Shown here: positions 27,768 through 37,443 of the stretch, piece by piece
How the letters are laid out: every line of letters begins with the position of its first letter
Position numbering within the stretch: the stretch's first letter is position 1
From: Bacillota bacterium
Lineage (GTDB): Bacteria > Bacillota > Sulfobacillia > JAJZYS01 > JAJYTV01
Assembly: GCA_021793645.1 (NCBI GenBank)
Contig: JAJYSJ010000010.1
Span: 44,456 to 108,455 of the forward strand
Direction of reading: 5' to 3'
Length of the DNA: 64,000 nucleotides
Translations under genes and position numbers: made by a program
Notes under the pieces: model-generated
The model's input: the letters and a program-made list of their open reading frames with translations, nothing else
Database searches by the model: none
Told to the model about the DNA's origin: nothing

Positions 27768-28754
27768 TTAGAACAGTCCGCGGAGTTGCTGGAGTGTTGC
27801 ATTCCCGCCACTTATCGGGCAGATGACCCGCTTGCCCGCAAGTTCGTGCCGTTGACTCATCGCTGCAGCGACGGCCGCGGCGCCAGCCATCTCGGCAACC
27901 ACATGTGCCGTCTCGAGGATCTGTCGCATCGCCTCTTCCATCTCGGCGTCCTGAACGAGCACCATCTCGTCGACGTAGCGCTTCGCCATTGAAAGCGGCA
28001 GATCGAATGCCTGCCGGGTCGCCAGTCCTTCTGCACGTGTATCCGCGCGCTGCGTCGACTCAGTGCGCCCCGACCGGAAGGAGCGGTAGAAGGCAGGGGC
28101 ACCCTCGGCCTGCACGCCGACCACTCGGATCTGCGGATCGAGCGACTTCGCCACGAGTCCGGCGCCTGAGAGACCCGACCCGCCACCGACCGGGACGATC
28201 AGGACATCGGCATCGGGAACGGCCTCGAGCGCTTCGAGGTACAGCGTGGCGACCCCAGCGACGAGCAGCGGTTCGTTCATCGAATGGATATAGCGCCCGC
28301 CATCACGGCGAGCGGCTGCTTCGCACGCCTCGCGAGCCGCGTCGAAGTCCCGGCCGATCAACACGACCTCCGCTCCAAGCGCTTCCATCGAAGCCACCTT
28401 GAGAGGGTTCGCGCCCTCTGGCGCGTAGATTGAGGCAGGGAGCCCGAAAGTGCGGGCTGCGTAGGCCACCGACAGGCCGTGGTTCCCCGTCGAAGCGGCG
28501 AAGAGCCTTCGTCCCCGGAGATCGTCGAGTTCCGCTGCAACGAGGTTCAGGCCGCCGCGCACCTTGAAGGCACCGATCGGCTGAAGATTCTCAAGCTTCA
28601 AGTACAAGTCCATGCCGAGCGCCCGCGATAACGCGGCGGGGCGGATGAGTGGCGTCGGCGTCAGGTATGGCGCGACGCGCCGACGTGCGAGCAGCACATC
28701 TCTAAATGTGGGAAGAAGCAGTTCCAACGTTAAGGCCCCCCGGCGTCGCAGCAT
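27768..28754 (-). CDS. Threonine/serine dehydratase-like PLP enzyme
   Basis: Fold-type II PLP enzyme, likely converting threonine to 2-oxobutyrate (or serine to pyruvate). KLENLQPIGAFKVRGGLN contains the PLP-binding Lys, STGNHGLSVAYAART the substrate loop, VGGGSGLSGAGLVAKS the phosphate-binding glycine loop, and CPISGGNATL the C-terminal end. About 328 residues, so it lacks the C-terminal ACT-like domain of IlvA and is of the catabolic TdcB or serine racemase type. ATG 28754 has little ribosome site; TTG 28727 with GGGGGG upstream is an alternative. Confidence 0.88.
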   Translation of the reverse strand: MLRRRGALTLELLLPTFRDVLLARRRVAPYLTPTPLIRPAALSRALGMDLYLKLENLQPIGAFKVRGGLNLVAAELDDLRGRRLFAASTGNHGLSVAYAARTFGLPASIYAPEGANPLKVASMEALGAEVVLIGRDFDAAREACEAAARRDGGRYIHSMNEPLLVAGVATLYLEALEAVPDADVLIVPVGGGSGLSGAGLVAKSLDPQIRVVGVQAEGAPAFYRSFRSGRTESTQRADTRAEGLATRQAFDLPLSMAKRYVDEMVLVQDAEMEEAMRQILETAHVVAEMAGAAAVAAAMSQRHELAGKRVICPISGGNATLQQLRGLF

Positions 28755-29362
28755 TCGACTTGCAGACAGTTTCCTGGCTGAGCGCAGAATCCCTGTGTAC
28801 GCCCTCGGTTTCAGCGGGCAAATCGCAGTGAGGCTGCGGGGGGATGCGACGTGTCGGTCGATGAGGCGGACGCCTCGACTCGCAATTGCCGAGAAGGCGG
28901 CACGCTGCGCCGCGAGGCGTCCCGTCCGCAGGCTTTCACCGCGCACACGCAGACCGTCACCCGCGCCCTTGGGCCCATCCGACTCAAGGCACCTGCACCT
29001 TGAGCGAGTCCTCGGCCGCGTGGTCAAACGGACACGAGCGCATCCCGGCATGCCAGAGCGTGACATCTCGGCATGGCGAAGCGGTGCCGGCCTCGCGCTA
29101 GCGACCATCAAGAACCGCCCGGCGTTCCTGTCAGCTTTCACGAGATGGGTAACGGAGCGCCGGCCCCCGCTGATCACACATGGAGGTCCCATCGGCGCAA
29201 ACGCGGGCATCGCGTGAGGTCGCGACGCCCGCGCTCTTCGTCCGGCTCGGCATGCACCGCCAGCCGACCGGCGTCCCTACAGCCCTCACGGACGCGCAGA
29301 TGGGTCGTCTACCGTGGGTGGAGATTGGCGGCTTGCGGAACCATCGTTTGTTTCAGTGGTAC
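28755..29362. other. Non-coding or degenerate stretch
   Basis: About 600 bp between the dehydratase and the MocR pseudogene. Open frames exist on both strands because the DNA is GC-rich, but none has a ribosome site plus a recognisable domain. I see no RNA gene or clear repeat in it. Confidence 0.4.
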
Positions 29363-30768
29363 TCAGTGCCGGCTTCGGAGGTCCCGAACGGTTGCCGCAA
29401 TTCGGCGGCCGCCTTCACGAATTTGCCGCTCCGAAAGGCGCGCGAATCCCAAGATGAGACCTGGGGCCGCATGGCCCGCCTCCCAGCGGAGACCGACCCC
29501 GCGCGCCATGGCATTTGCCACGAGCGCGTCCGGATCGATGTCTTGCGCGATGGGGCAGAAGAGGTGCAGCCCCTGCCGGGCTTCGGGCAGGGCGAGCGCA
29601 GGCGATGCCGGAGCCAGCGCCTCGAGAAGCAGCGCCGCCTTCGCCGCATACCGTCGGCGCATGCGGTAGATGTGGCGGTCGAAGTGGCCCTCTGTGAGAA
29701 ATCGCGCCAAAACGAGCTGCGGCTCCACGGCGACGTGGCGGTCGGTGAGCCACTTGGCGCGCAGGAGGGCTCTACGAGTGCCTTCGGCGCGACGACGAAG
29801 CCCAGGCGCAGCGCCGGGAACAGCGACTTGGAGAACGTGCCGACATAGACGACGCGGCCCTGGCGGTCCAGGCTCTGCAGCGCTGGGACAGGACGGCACT
29901 GATAACGGAACTCGGCGTTGTAGTCGTCCTCCACGATCAACCCGCCCGCCTTCGCCGCGCGCTCGATCAAGGCAAGGCGACGCTGCAGCGAGAGGATGGC
30001 TCCGGTCGGGTACTGGTGTGATGGTGTGACGCAGGCGATGCGCCACTGTGCCGGCAGGAGATCCACGCGCAGTCCCTCGTTGTCGACCGGGATGGGTACG
30101 ATCCGCCCGCCCGCCGCCGCGAAGGCGATTCGTGCGCCGGGGTAGGAGGGCTGCTCCAGGGCCACGGGATCACCTTGGCGCACGAGCAGCCGGGCGAGGA
30201 GATCGAGCGCCTGCTGCGCGCCGCTGACGATGACGATCTGGTCCGGGTCGCAGGAGATGCCGCGGTGCACCGCGAGGTGTGCCGCGAGCGCCGCGCGGAG
30301 CTCCGCGCGACCACCGGGCTCCTGGTAGTCGAGGTCATCGGGCCCGATGCGCTGCCATAGCGCTGCCTGCAACCGGCGCCACTGCTGGAACGGGAACTCG
30401 TCGACAGCAGGCTGCGTCGAACGGAAGTCATAGGGAAGGACGGGTCGAAACACGGGAGGGGGGAGGTTGCGCAGATGCTCCGCCCAGGGAGTGAGGGAGA
30501 GGGAGACATCGGAGTCCTGGCCATCAGCCGAGTGCGTCGCAAGGTCCGGGCGGACACGGGTCGCGGAGCCCGGGCTGGAGACGAGATAACCTTCGGCCGC
30601 CAGTCGCTCCCACGCCGCGAGGACGGTGTTGCGGCTGATCCCTTTCTCGTGGGCGAGCATGCGTGACGAGGGAAGTCGCTCTCCAGGCCTCAGCCGCCCC
30701 TCGAGGATGGCCTCCTTCAACTGACGGTAGAGGGTGTCCGAGAGAGACGTCTCAGGGATGTGCGTCAT
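29363..30768 (-). pseudogene. MocR/PdxR-type GntR-aminotransferase regulator, frameshifted
   Basis: N-terminal winged helix of the GntR type (LSDTLYRQLKEAILEGRLRP, then GISRNTVLAAWERLAAEGYL), then a fold-type I aminotransferase-like domain (DYQEPGGRAELRAALAAHLA, VSGAQQALDLLARLL, VEDDYNAEFRYQ, YVGTFSKSLFPALRLGF with the PLP-lysine region). Near 29769-29773 one base is missing (ALVE continues as ALLRAKWLTDRH in the next frame), and the remaining 135 codons to 29363 are otherwise intact. As read, the protein loses its last third. It is divergent from the paiB-like gene. Confidence 0.82.
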
Positions 30769-30791
30769 GTGTCAATCTCCTTGGCGAAACT

Positions 30792-30835
30792 GGTACCACC
30801 AGCCTCGCACGAAGTGGCACTAGCGCGGTACCACC
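30792..30835. promoter_or_regulatory. Direct-repeat operator candidate between MocR and PaiB genes
   Basis: GGTACCACC occurs at 30792-30800 and again at 30827-30835, a 35-bp period in the 147-bp divergent intergenic region. MocR-family regulators are known to bind direct repeats near their own divergent promoter. Confidence 0.5.
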
Positions 30836-30915
30836 TATCCCCTTAACGTAAAGGGCAGGCGGGTAGCGGCGCTAGGATATCCGCGTCGCAACGCCCGGAC
30901 GAAGGAGGGGCCTGC

Positions 30916-31533
30916 GTGTACATTCCGGAATTCGCGCGCATGGAAGACGTCGAAGAGCAACGCGACTTCCTCAGGCGGCAGAGCTTTGGCATTCTCTTCT
31001 CCTGGGCGTCGGACACCCAGCCGTGGGTGTCCCATCTGCCGATGCTGCTGCGCGAGGACGTCGGCACTATGGGCGTGCTCACCGGGCACATGGCCGTAGT
31101 GAACCAGCAGTGGCGAGATCTCGACAATCATCCGGTGCTGGCCGTATTCCCGGGTCCCCATGCCTACATCTCGCCGAACTGGTACGAAGTGATGACCGTT
31201 CCCACCTGGAACTATGTCGCCGTGCACGTCTATGGAACATTCCGCTTGACCGAAGGCGACGTTGCGCTGGCAGACATGGAAGACATGGTGCGTCTCTATG
31301 AACCAGACTCGCCCCTGCTCGATCTCCTGCAGGAGCCGGTGTACCAGGCCCACAGGAAAGGCGTCGCAGGGTTTCGGATCGAAGTGGAACGAATCGAGGG
31401 AAAGAAGAAGCTGAGCCAGAACAAGACACCTGCGACACGCACGCGCGTCATCGAGGCGCTGCGTTCCGATCGACGGGATGCAGCGCAGGAGGTTGCGGAC
31501 TGGATGGAGCGCACGCTTCGGGAGGAGCGATAA
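30916..31533 (+). CDS. PaiB-like FMN-binding protein
   Basis: 205 residues from GTG 30916 with AAGGAGGGG upstream. The sequence follows the PaiB family: MYIPEFARMED at the start, ILFSWASDTQPWVSHLP, GHMAVVNQQWRDLD, VFPGPHAYISPNWYE and VPTWNYVAVHVYGTF. The split-barrel fold binds FMN; Bacillus PaiB is described as a negative regulator of sporulation and protease genes, but an enzymatic pyridoxamine-oxidase-like role is also possible. Divergent from the MocR gene; overlaps the next gene by 1 bp. Confidence 0.9.
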   Translation: MYIPEFARMEDVEEQRDFLRRQSFGILFSWASDTQPWVSHLPMLLREDVGTMGVLTGHMAVVNQQWRDLDNHPVLAVFPGPHAYISPNWYEVMTVPTWNYVAVHVYGTFRLTEGDVALADMEDMVRLYEPDSPLLDLLQEPVYQAHRKGVAGFRIEVERIEGKKKLSQNKTPATRTRVIEALRSDRRDAAQEVADWMERTLREER

Positions 31534-32408
31534 TGGCGGAGCTTGCGGACAAAGTGGCCGTCGTCGGGCTGGGTGCGATGGGCGCGCGAATCGCGCGCCG
31601 GCTCCTCGACCGCGGCTACCGGGTCATCGTCTGGAACCGGTCTGTCGAGAAGGCGCAGGCGCTCGAGGGGGCAGGCGCGATCCGAGCGGAGGACCCGGCC
31701 CACGCGGCCCGTCTCGCGCAGGTGCTGATCACGATGGTCTCCGATCCTGCCGCCCTGCGGGATGTGACCGCGGGTCCGCAGGGCATCGCTGCCGGCGCCG
31801 GGGAGGCGCTTACGGTCGTCGAGATGTCGACCGTTGGGCCGGATGCCGTGTCGTGGCTGCGATCGGCCCTGCCGGCGTCCGCAGCCCTCCTGGACGCCCC
31901 GGTACTCGGCAGCGTTGCCGAGGTAGAGGCGGGGACGCTCCAGCTCTTTGTTGGTGGGGATGCTGCGTGCGCCGAGCGGCTCTGGCCGCTATTCATGTCC
32001 ATCGGCAACCCAATGCGCGTAGGGGGACTCGGGAGCGGCGCCCGTGCCAAGCTTGTCGCGAATGCCGCGCTCTTCGGCGTGCTCGGCGCGCTGGGAGAAT
32101 CGCTTGCCCTGGCGCAGGCGCTCGGGCTCCCGACCGACACCGCGTTTGACGTCCTCGCCAAGACGCCGCTTGGCGCGCAAGCAGAGCGCCGGCGTGCCGC
32201 GATCGAAAGCGGAGAATATCCGCAACGCTTTGCGCTGTCCTTGGCCCGCAAGGATACGGACCTGATTGCCGAGGCGGTCGGTCGGGGGACCCATCTGCCT
32301 GTGCTTGGGGCCGCGCGCAGCTGGTTGCACGCGGCCGAGAGTGCAGGCCTTGGAGAAAGCGACTACTCCGCGGTCCTCTCGCTGATCCTCTCAGGCGGGC
32401 GCGGGTAG
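31533..32408 (+). CDS. NAD(P)-dependent beta-hydroxyacid dehydrogenase-like protein
   Basis: 291 residues. N-terminal Rossmann motif VAVVGLGAMGARIARRLLDR, then the substrate-type segment SALLDAPVLGSVAEVEAGTL is partly visible as LLDAPVLGSVAEVEAGTLQL, and the conserved catalytic-lysine helix GSGARAKLVANAALFG is in the middle, as in 3-hydroxyisobutyrate dehydrogenase and glyoxylate reductase relatives. The C-terminal all-helical domain is complete. It starts within the stop of the paiB-like gene, so the two are co-translated. Substrate cannot be decided from sequence. Confidence 0.87.
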   Translation: MAELADKVAVVGLGAMGARIARRLLDRGYRVIVWNRSVEKAQALEGAGAIRAEDPAHAARLAQVLITMVSDPAALRDVTAGPQGIAAGAGEALTVVEMSTVGPDAVSWLRSALPASAALLDAPVLGSVAEVEAGTLQLFVGGDAACAERLWPLFMSIGNPMRVGGLGSGARAKLVANAALFGVLGALGESLALAQALGLPTDTAFDVLAKTPLGAQAERRRAAIESGEYPQRFALSLARKDTDLIAEAVGRGTHLPVLGAARSWLHAAESAGLGESDYSAVLSLILSGGRG

Positions 32409-32555
32409 CGATGCTTGCACCAGCAACGGAGTCAAGTGCATAGCCAGATGCAGGTTATTTGGGCACGGGGGGAGAGCAGTGGCCGGGAACACACTGGTTG
32501 GCCACAGCGTGTAATCGGTCGATAGACATATCGTGAGAAGGAGGGAAGGCTGGCC

Positions 32556-33500
32556 GTGCCTTTGCGCGCACACGTGCGATCCCGATTGGAATCAATCGAG
32601 CAAGCGGCTGCCGATCCCATTCTTGATGTCCAGGTGCTTCGGGAAGGTCAAAGGCAGCGATTGGCCCGCAAGCCCCCAGGACGTCAACTGTACGACATCA
32701 AGGATGTAACCGTTCCGGGGCAAGTCAACGATGTGTCGGTGCGCCTTTATTCCCCTTTCCAGGGTCGGTCCCTGCCCCTCCTGATGTATTTTCATGGTGG
32801 GGGGTTCAGCATCGGTAACATTGCGGGCCACGATGCACTTTGCCGTGAACTGGCTTATGTCCTCGGCTGGACGGTGGCGTCCGTCGAATACCGGTTGGCG
32901 CCCGAGCACCCGTTTCCCGCAGGCGTGGAAGATTGTTACCTTGCGACCGCCTGGCTTGCCGAGCGGCATTCTGTGTTCGGGGTCGACCCCGACCGCATCG
33001 CGGTGGGGGGAGATAGTTCCGGAGGCACGTTCGCAACGGTCGTTGCCATGATGTGCCGCGACAACCTTGGGCCCAAGATCTCCAAGCAACTGCTTATCTG
33101 TCCCAATACCGAGGACCACCGCGCCGGCCAGCGTGAGTTGCTTCGGGGAGACGACTCTTTCGTGCAGTTCGCACGGGGATATCTCATGGATAGCTCGGCT
33201 CTCGAACAGTTCTTGAACTGGTACCTGCCTAACCAAGACGACCGCACCCAGGCCTACGCCATTCCAATGCGGTCTGCAGATCTAAGCAATCTCCCTTCGG
33301 CACTCGTGCTTACGGCAGAGTGCGATCCCCTACGCGACGAAGGAGAGCGCTATGCGGCGCGCCTGAGCGCAGCCGGCGTACCCGTCATGGCGTATCGCGT
33401 CGCGGGAACGATCCATGGGTTCATGACCCTCTTTGGCGACGACACGGATGGAACCGAGGGGATGTCGGTCATCAACAAGTTCCTGAATGGCGAACACTAA
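32556..33500 (+). CDS. Alpha/beta hydrolase (hormone-sensitive-lipase family esterase)
   Basis: 314 residues from GTG 32556, with AGAAGGAGGGAAGG upstream. The oxyanion motif HGGGFSIGN, the nucleophile elbow GGDSSGGTFA, the catalytic Asp in TAECDPLRDEGE and the His in GTIHGF are all present, so it should be an active carboxylesterase on short acyl esters. No signal peptide. Stands alone. Confidence 0.93.
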   Translation: MPLRAHVRSRLESIEQAAADPILDVQVLREGQRQRLARKPPGRQLYDIKDVTVPGQVNDVSVRLYSPFQGRSLPLLMYFHGGGFSIGNIAGHDALCRELAYVLGWTVASVEYRLAPEHPFPAGVEDCYLATAWLAERHSVFGVDPDRIAVGGDSSGGTFATVVAMMCRDNLGPKISKQLLICPNTEDHRAGQRELLRGDDSFVQFARGYLMDSSALEQFLNWYLPNQDDRTQAYAIPMRSADLSNLPSALVLTAECDPLRDEGERYAARLSAAGVPVMAYRVAGTIHGFMTLFGDDTDGTEGMSVINKFLNGEH

Positions 33501-33780
33501 CTTCCGGCGCCCGTGGGTCGACGCCTTTTCTTGTCCTTTCGGAGTACGTTGTTACCAAGCTTCAGCAGGACTTCAATAAAGACGCTCAACAGCGCAATTC
33601 GAGATGGCAGTCCGCGTCGGCGGCAGAGGACCCTTCCCGAACGAAAGAACGCGCGCAGACGGCTCAGCCTAGTCGACTGCGTAAGCTTCGCCCTCATGAT
33701 GAGATTGGAAGTCAAAAGCGCGTTCGCATTTGACGATCACTTCAACGAACAGGGATTTGACGCGAGCCTCTGACGTTTCT

Positions 33781-33805
33781 ACCTCTTGATAACCTTTCAA
33801 GTGGT
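33781..33805 (+). repeat. Anticodon-arm-like inverted repeat, copy with spacer TAACCTT
   Basis: ACCTCTTGA-(7 nt)-TCAAGTGGT, 8 of 9 arm positions complementary. It belongs to the family described at 50030-50054. The surrounding stretch 33501-33875 carries no gene I can support. Confidence 0.6.
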
Positions 33806-33875
33806 CGCGACATTGTACGCCCTCGCAGCGTAGCGAGTCCATTCGCAACGGACTACGCAGGAGACCTTGCACCTC

Positions 33876-34118
33876 TCAGCGGTCATGGAGTTTCGCCCGC
33901 GACGCAGGACGAACGCCATTGGTGCCCAAGTCATATCCCCGCTCTAGCTTTATCAGGGCCACTCGCTGGGCCGCCCCGTAGGGGTTCTCAGGCTCCACGG
34001 CATCCGAGAGCAGCGCCGTCAGGAGGCCGGATATCGAAGTTCCGCGACGCGCCGCAAGCTCCTTGACATGTTGCAGCAACTCCTTAGGTAACGCCACAGT
34101 GACGTTTCGGGTCTCCAC
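33876..34118 (-). CDS. Orphan ribbon-helix-helix antitoxin
   Basis: About 80 residues: TRNVTVALPKELLQHVKELA followed by ARRGTSISGLLTALLSD, homologous to the VapB-like antitoxin at 13627-13869 and of similar length. GTG 34118 is preceded by GTGAGGTGT; ATG 34127 is an alternative. The toxin that should overlap its 3' end is missing: the ATG at the expected place opens only a short frame without PIN motifs. Either a solitary antitoxin or the remainder of a deleted pair. Confidence 0.72.
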   Translation of the reverse strand: METRNVTVALPKELLQHVKELAARRGTSISGLLTALLSDAVEPENPYGAAQRVALIKLERGYDLGTNGVRPASRAKLHDR

Positions 34119-34365
34119 TGCGCACACCTCACTGAGATGTGTAAACCACGCAACTCGGTCGACGGCAGCGCCACCTCGAGATTTGCGATAAGACTTTGAC
34201 AGGGCTCAAAGCAGATCGATTGTGGACGGATCCACCGCACATGATCACCGAGGAAATTCCTGGTTGTGGGGGCCAACGTGTCTCGAAGGCTTGCGCACAC
34301 TGGTCGGTCTGCTTTCCGGCGGCGCAGCCGCATCTCGGTACTGGGCCTTGCGGCCCTTCCACGAA

Positions 34366-34382
34366 ATGACCATAATGACCAT
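34366..34382 (+). promoter_or_regulatory. Operator-like direct repeats before the Phd/VapC pair
   Basis: ATGACCAT at 34366-34373 and 34375-34382 (9-bp period), 18 bp before the antitoxin start. Confidence 0.4.
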
Positions 34383-34400
34383 AGAGACTACTGGACTGGA

Positions 34401-34661
34401 GTGAGGCTGGTGGCGGGGACGTGGACGGTTGCTGAGGCCAAGGCGAAGCTTAGCCAAGTGATAGAAAGTGCCAGATCGGACGGCCCGCAGACCATCACGA
34501 AGAACGGCCGCACGACCGCGGTGGTGGTCAGCGTCGAGGAATGGGAACGCAAGGCGCACCGCGTAGGGAACCTCGCTGAGTTCTTTGCCGCGTCGCCGCT
34601 GCGCGAGTCAGGAGTGTTTATCGAGCGGCATCGGGAACCCTCGAGAGACGCCGGGCTATGA
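34401..34661 (+). CDS. Phd/YefM-family antitoxin
   Basis: About 86 residues: GTWTVAEAKAKLSQVIESA then GPQTITKNGRTTAVVVSVEE, the classical Phd fold, and a short acidic tail. GTG 34401 and GTG 34410 are both possible starts; the second has GAGG just upstream. It overlaps the PIN toxin by 4 bp. It is closely related in layout to the antitoxin at 60217-60480. Confidence 0.85.
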   Translation: MRLVAGTWTVAEAKAKLSQVIESARSDGPQTITKNGRTTAVVVSVEEWERKAHRVGNLAEFFAASPLRESGVFIERHREPSRDAGL

Positions 34662-35080
34662 ACTTTCTGCTCGACACCAATGTTGTTTCGGAATGGACTA
34701 AGCCGACCCCTGATCTTGGCGTCGTCCAATGGCTTGCGCAGGTCGATGAGGATCGCGTGTTCATAAGCGTGGTAACTCTGGCTGAAATCAGGTACGGAGT
34801 GGACCGGATGCCAGTGGGAGCCCGTCGTGATCGTCTCAACAAGTGGATTACGGACGAACTACCAATAAGATTTGAGCATCGGATCGCTGCGGTTACACCA
34901 GAACTGGCGGATGTTTGGGGCCGACTCTTGGCCCGAGGACATGCAGTCGGCAGACCGGTCTCTGCAATGGATGCCCTCGTTGCGGCCACCGCAGTTCACC
35001 ATGAACTTTTGTTGGTCACGCGAAACGTGTCCGACTTCAAGGCACTCGACGTTCCCCTAGTAAACCCCTGGAGTCTTTGA
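34658..35080 (+). CDS. PIN-domain toxin (VapC/FitB-like)
   Basis: 140 residues: MNFLLDTNVVSEWTKPTPD, the central Glu in VVTLAEIRYGVDRM, and the Asp residues in SAMDALVAATAVHH and TRNVSDFKALDV. Predicted RNase toxin paired with the overlapping Phd antitoxin. Closely similar to the toxin at 60477-60905 (shared VTLAEIR/VITIGELR and TRNV..F segments). Confidence 0.9.
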   Translation: MNFLLDTNVVSEWTKPTPDLGVVQWLAQVDEDRVFISVVTLAEIRYGVDRMPVGARRDRLNKWITDELPIRFEHRIAAVTPELADVWGRLLARGHAVGRPVSAMDALVAATAVHHELLLVTRNVSDFKALDVPLVNPWSL

Positions 35081-35273
35081 ACGCATCAAACTCAACTGGT
35101 CGTCCACTACGACCAGCTTCGGCAGAGAAGGGAGTCCGGACCTGTCGGCAGCATCCGGTCGTAGGCGGCTGCCGGTTGGCGAGTCCTTCCAATCAAGGGC
35201 TCATTGCTTGCAAAAGCTGGGTTCGGTACGACAGAATGTATTCAACACTAGTGCACGGTGGGAGGGAGATTGT

Positions 35274-35972
35274 GTGAGGCGACATCTGTCCCTTGCGAGA
35301 CGGCTGATAAGGAGGCCCATATTCTGGATTTTCATGGCGGTGGATGTTTTTGTCGTGATCCCTATCCTGTCTTGGCTGGACGGGATCGCTTCTCATGCAG
35401 GCCCTACTCATGTGTCGGCGATGATTCTAGCGGATCTCGGACAGTTCATTTTATACCTGCTGTGTGCGGCGCTGCCGGCGGTAGCGGTGCTCGCTCTGAG
35501 TGATCAGCGAACAACCTTTGTAGGGCTGTCGTACGGGATATTGTCCTCAATGGGAATGGGAGTCATTCAATGCGTAATCGTTCTCGCCACCGGGTCTGCT
35601 GCGGCTGCGGCCGCGTGGGCAGTTGTTGGAGAAACGCTAAACAATCTAATCGGTCCGGTGCCGGTGACAGTCGCGGCTGTCGTAACGGTGCTTATCGGAG
35701 TTTGGTCCGCCTACAACGTGGTTGAGGCAGCTCGCAGCGGTATAGCCGCTTCCTTTAGAATCGTCACAACACACCTGAGAGGGAACGTCCTTGGGTGGTT
35801 TGTTCCCGGGCTCGTCGTTTTCCTGTTGGCGGTTGGTTGGATGCAGATGATGCCCATTCGCCCCGGTTGGCCGTCGCAACTCTCGTTAGTATGGGGCTTC
35901 CTGCTGTTTGCATGGATTGCAGCCGGTCACGCTGAGTTTCCTGACGGCCAGGCTTTGTCCGAGTCGCTATGA
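35274..35972 (+). CDS. Multi-pass membrane protein, unknown family
   Basis: About 232 residues from GTG 35274 (GGGAGGGA at 7 nt). Five or six hydrophobic helices are visible, for example FWIFMAVDVFVVIPILSWL, FILYLLCAALPAVAVLAL and VLGWFVPGLVVFLLAVGWM. The layout resembles YIP1-type integral membrane proteins, but I cannot claim a family. A perfect terminator follows. Monocistronic. Confidence 0.7.
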   Translation: MRRHLSLARRLIRRPIFWIFMAVDVFVVIPILSWLDGIASHAGPTHVSAMILADLGQFILYLLCAALPAVAVLALSDQRTTFVGLSYGILSSMGMGVIQCVIVLATGSAAAAAAWAVVGETLNNLIGPVPVTVAAVVTVLIGVWSAYNVVEAARSGIAASFRIVTTHLRGNVLGWFVPGLVVFLLAVGWMQMMPIRPGWPSQLSLVWGFLLFAWIAAGHAEFPDGQALSESL

Positions 35973-35983
35973 ACGCGCGTCCC

Positions 35984-36016
35984 GAGTCTCCTGACCCTGG
36001 ATGGGTCAGGAGACTC
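35984..36016 (+). terminator. Intrinsic terminator, perfect 14-bp stem
   Basis: GAGTCTCCTGACCC (35984-35997) pairs exactly with GGGTCAGGAGACTC (36003-36016) around a 5-nt loop, 11 bp after the membrane protein gene. It could serve both flanking genes. Confidence 0.85.
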
Positions 36017-36062
36017 CGATTTCGCGCAGGCGGCATAGCAAAGCCTTAGGCACTACCTCCGC

Positions 36063-37246
36063 CTAATTGGCCATATGCTGCACGAGACTAGGCGGCCACT
36101 TGAAGACGATGGTCGCAAAGGGCGGCTGGCCGCTTCCCGAGAGGGCGTTTCGATAGAGGCCGACCTGGAACGGGTGGCTCCCGCTGAGGTTGTCGGCGAA
36201 GAGTGCGAACGTCCAGGTACTTGCCATCCGGCTGCGGGTAGGAAGCATCCCTGCCGCCCATGACCATCTCCGCGTTGACGTCGGGATGGTTCGGCCAACG
36301 CCCTCCGGGGAAGGTCCCGCCGGTCGCCACCATCAGGTTCGCGATTGCGCCACCGGCGAAGAAGCCCCGCTCGAATGACTGGCGCATGTTGCGCGCGGCG
36401 TAGAGTTCGCGCCCGATCACCGACGCCTTGACGCGCTCTTCGTAGGCGGAGAAATCCGCGCTTTCGTTCTTGAGCTGCTCGAAGATGGTCTCCGCGGCGT
36501 AGGTGCCGGAGTGGATGGCGTAGTGGATCCCCTTGTGGTTCGGCACGTTGACCATGCCGACGGTGTCCCCGCAGAGCACCATTCCTGGCGCGGTGAGCTT
36601 CGGCATCGACCAGAAGCCGCCCTCGGGGATCACCTTGGCACCCCAGGCGATGCGCTCGCCGCCCTCAAGGATGCCGCGCACGAGCTCAGAGGTCTTGCGT
36701 CGGTGTAGCCAAGTCCCACGACGAAGCCCAGAGAGACCTTGTCCTTACCCATTGGGTACATCCAGGAGCCGCCAAATTCCCGCCACTTCGCCGCGTAGCG
36801 CAAGGGCCAGCCGAGCGTATGGATCACACGTCGAGGGGCCGTTGGACGGACCAGACCTCCTTGACGCCCAGTGCCCACGTCTGCGGCTCGCGTCCCGCCG
36901 CGAGGTGGAATTCGTCGATCGCGGCGCGGCTGAGATGTCGCCTGCGCCACGATGTCGACTCCCGGCTCGAAGTTCCCGGAAGACTTTCCGTCCCTGCCGC
37001 GGCCCTTGTCACCGGAATGGACGCCCCGCACCGCGCCGTCCGCGGCGAGCAGCTGCTGGCCCGCGGTCTCGGTCAGGATGTAGGCGCCAAGCTCCTCCGC
37101 CTTCTCGGAGAGCCAGCGCGAGAGTTCCGACACGCTCACTACGTAGTTGCCGTGGTTGCGGACCGTCGGTGGCGTGGGACGCAGCTGCAACTGGGAGCTT
37201 TCGCCGATCATCCAGTAGACGCTGTCTTGCTCGACCTTGCCGTAGG
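36063..37246 (-). pseudogene. Electron-transfer flavoprotein:quinone oxidoreductase (ETF-QO/FixC-like), decayed
   Basis: Minus-strand pieces in several frames add up to the middle and C-terminal part of an ETF-QO-like flavoprotein: TYGKVEQDSVYWMIGESSQL, NYVVSVSELSRWLSEKAEEL, HTLGWPLRYAAKWREFGGSW with YPMGKDKVSLGFVVGL, then PGMVLCGDTVGMVNVPNHKG with IHYAIHSGTYAAETIF, and the end FALFADNLSGSHPFQVG. At least four frame changes occur and the N-terminal FAD-binding region is absent. No etfAB genes are nearby. Non-functional. Confidence 0.8.
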
Positions 37247-37443
37247 TCGGTCATGGGTCCGTGACGGCGTCACCTGGCCGGGCGAGGACGCGGCCGAAGC
37301 ACTGCCGCGCGTGGACCTCCCGCCGTCTGGACTGCTACGCCGCAGAGCGCGCGCTGGAACCGGGGTCGCCGGAGGCCGAGCCGACGCGCACTTATGTCAT
37401 TTCGAGAATAGGCTGTAGGAGCACGCCCGCTAGGAGGAACATT

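Noticed and set aside
28612..29848. Plus-strand frames opposite the threonine dehydratase and MocR genes.
   Set aside because: They overlap recognisable genes on the minus strand and show no protein motif.
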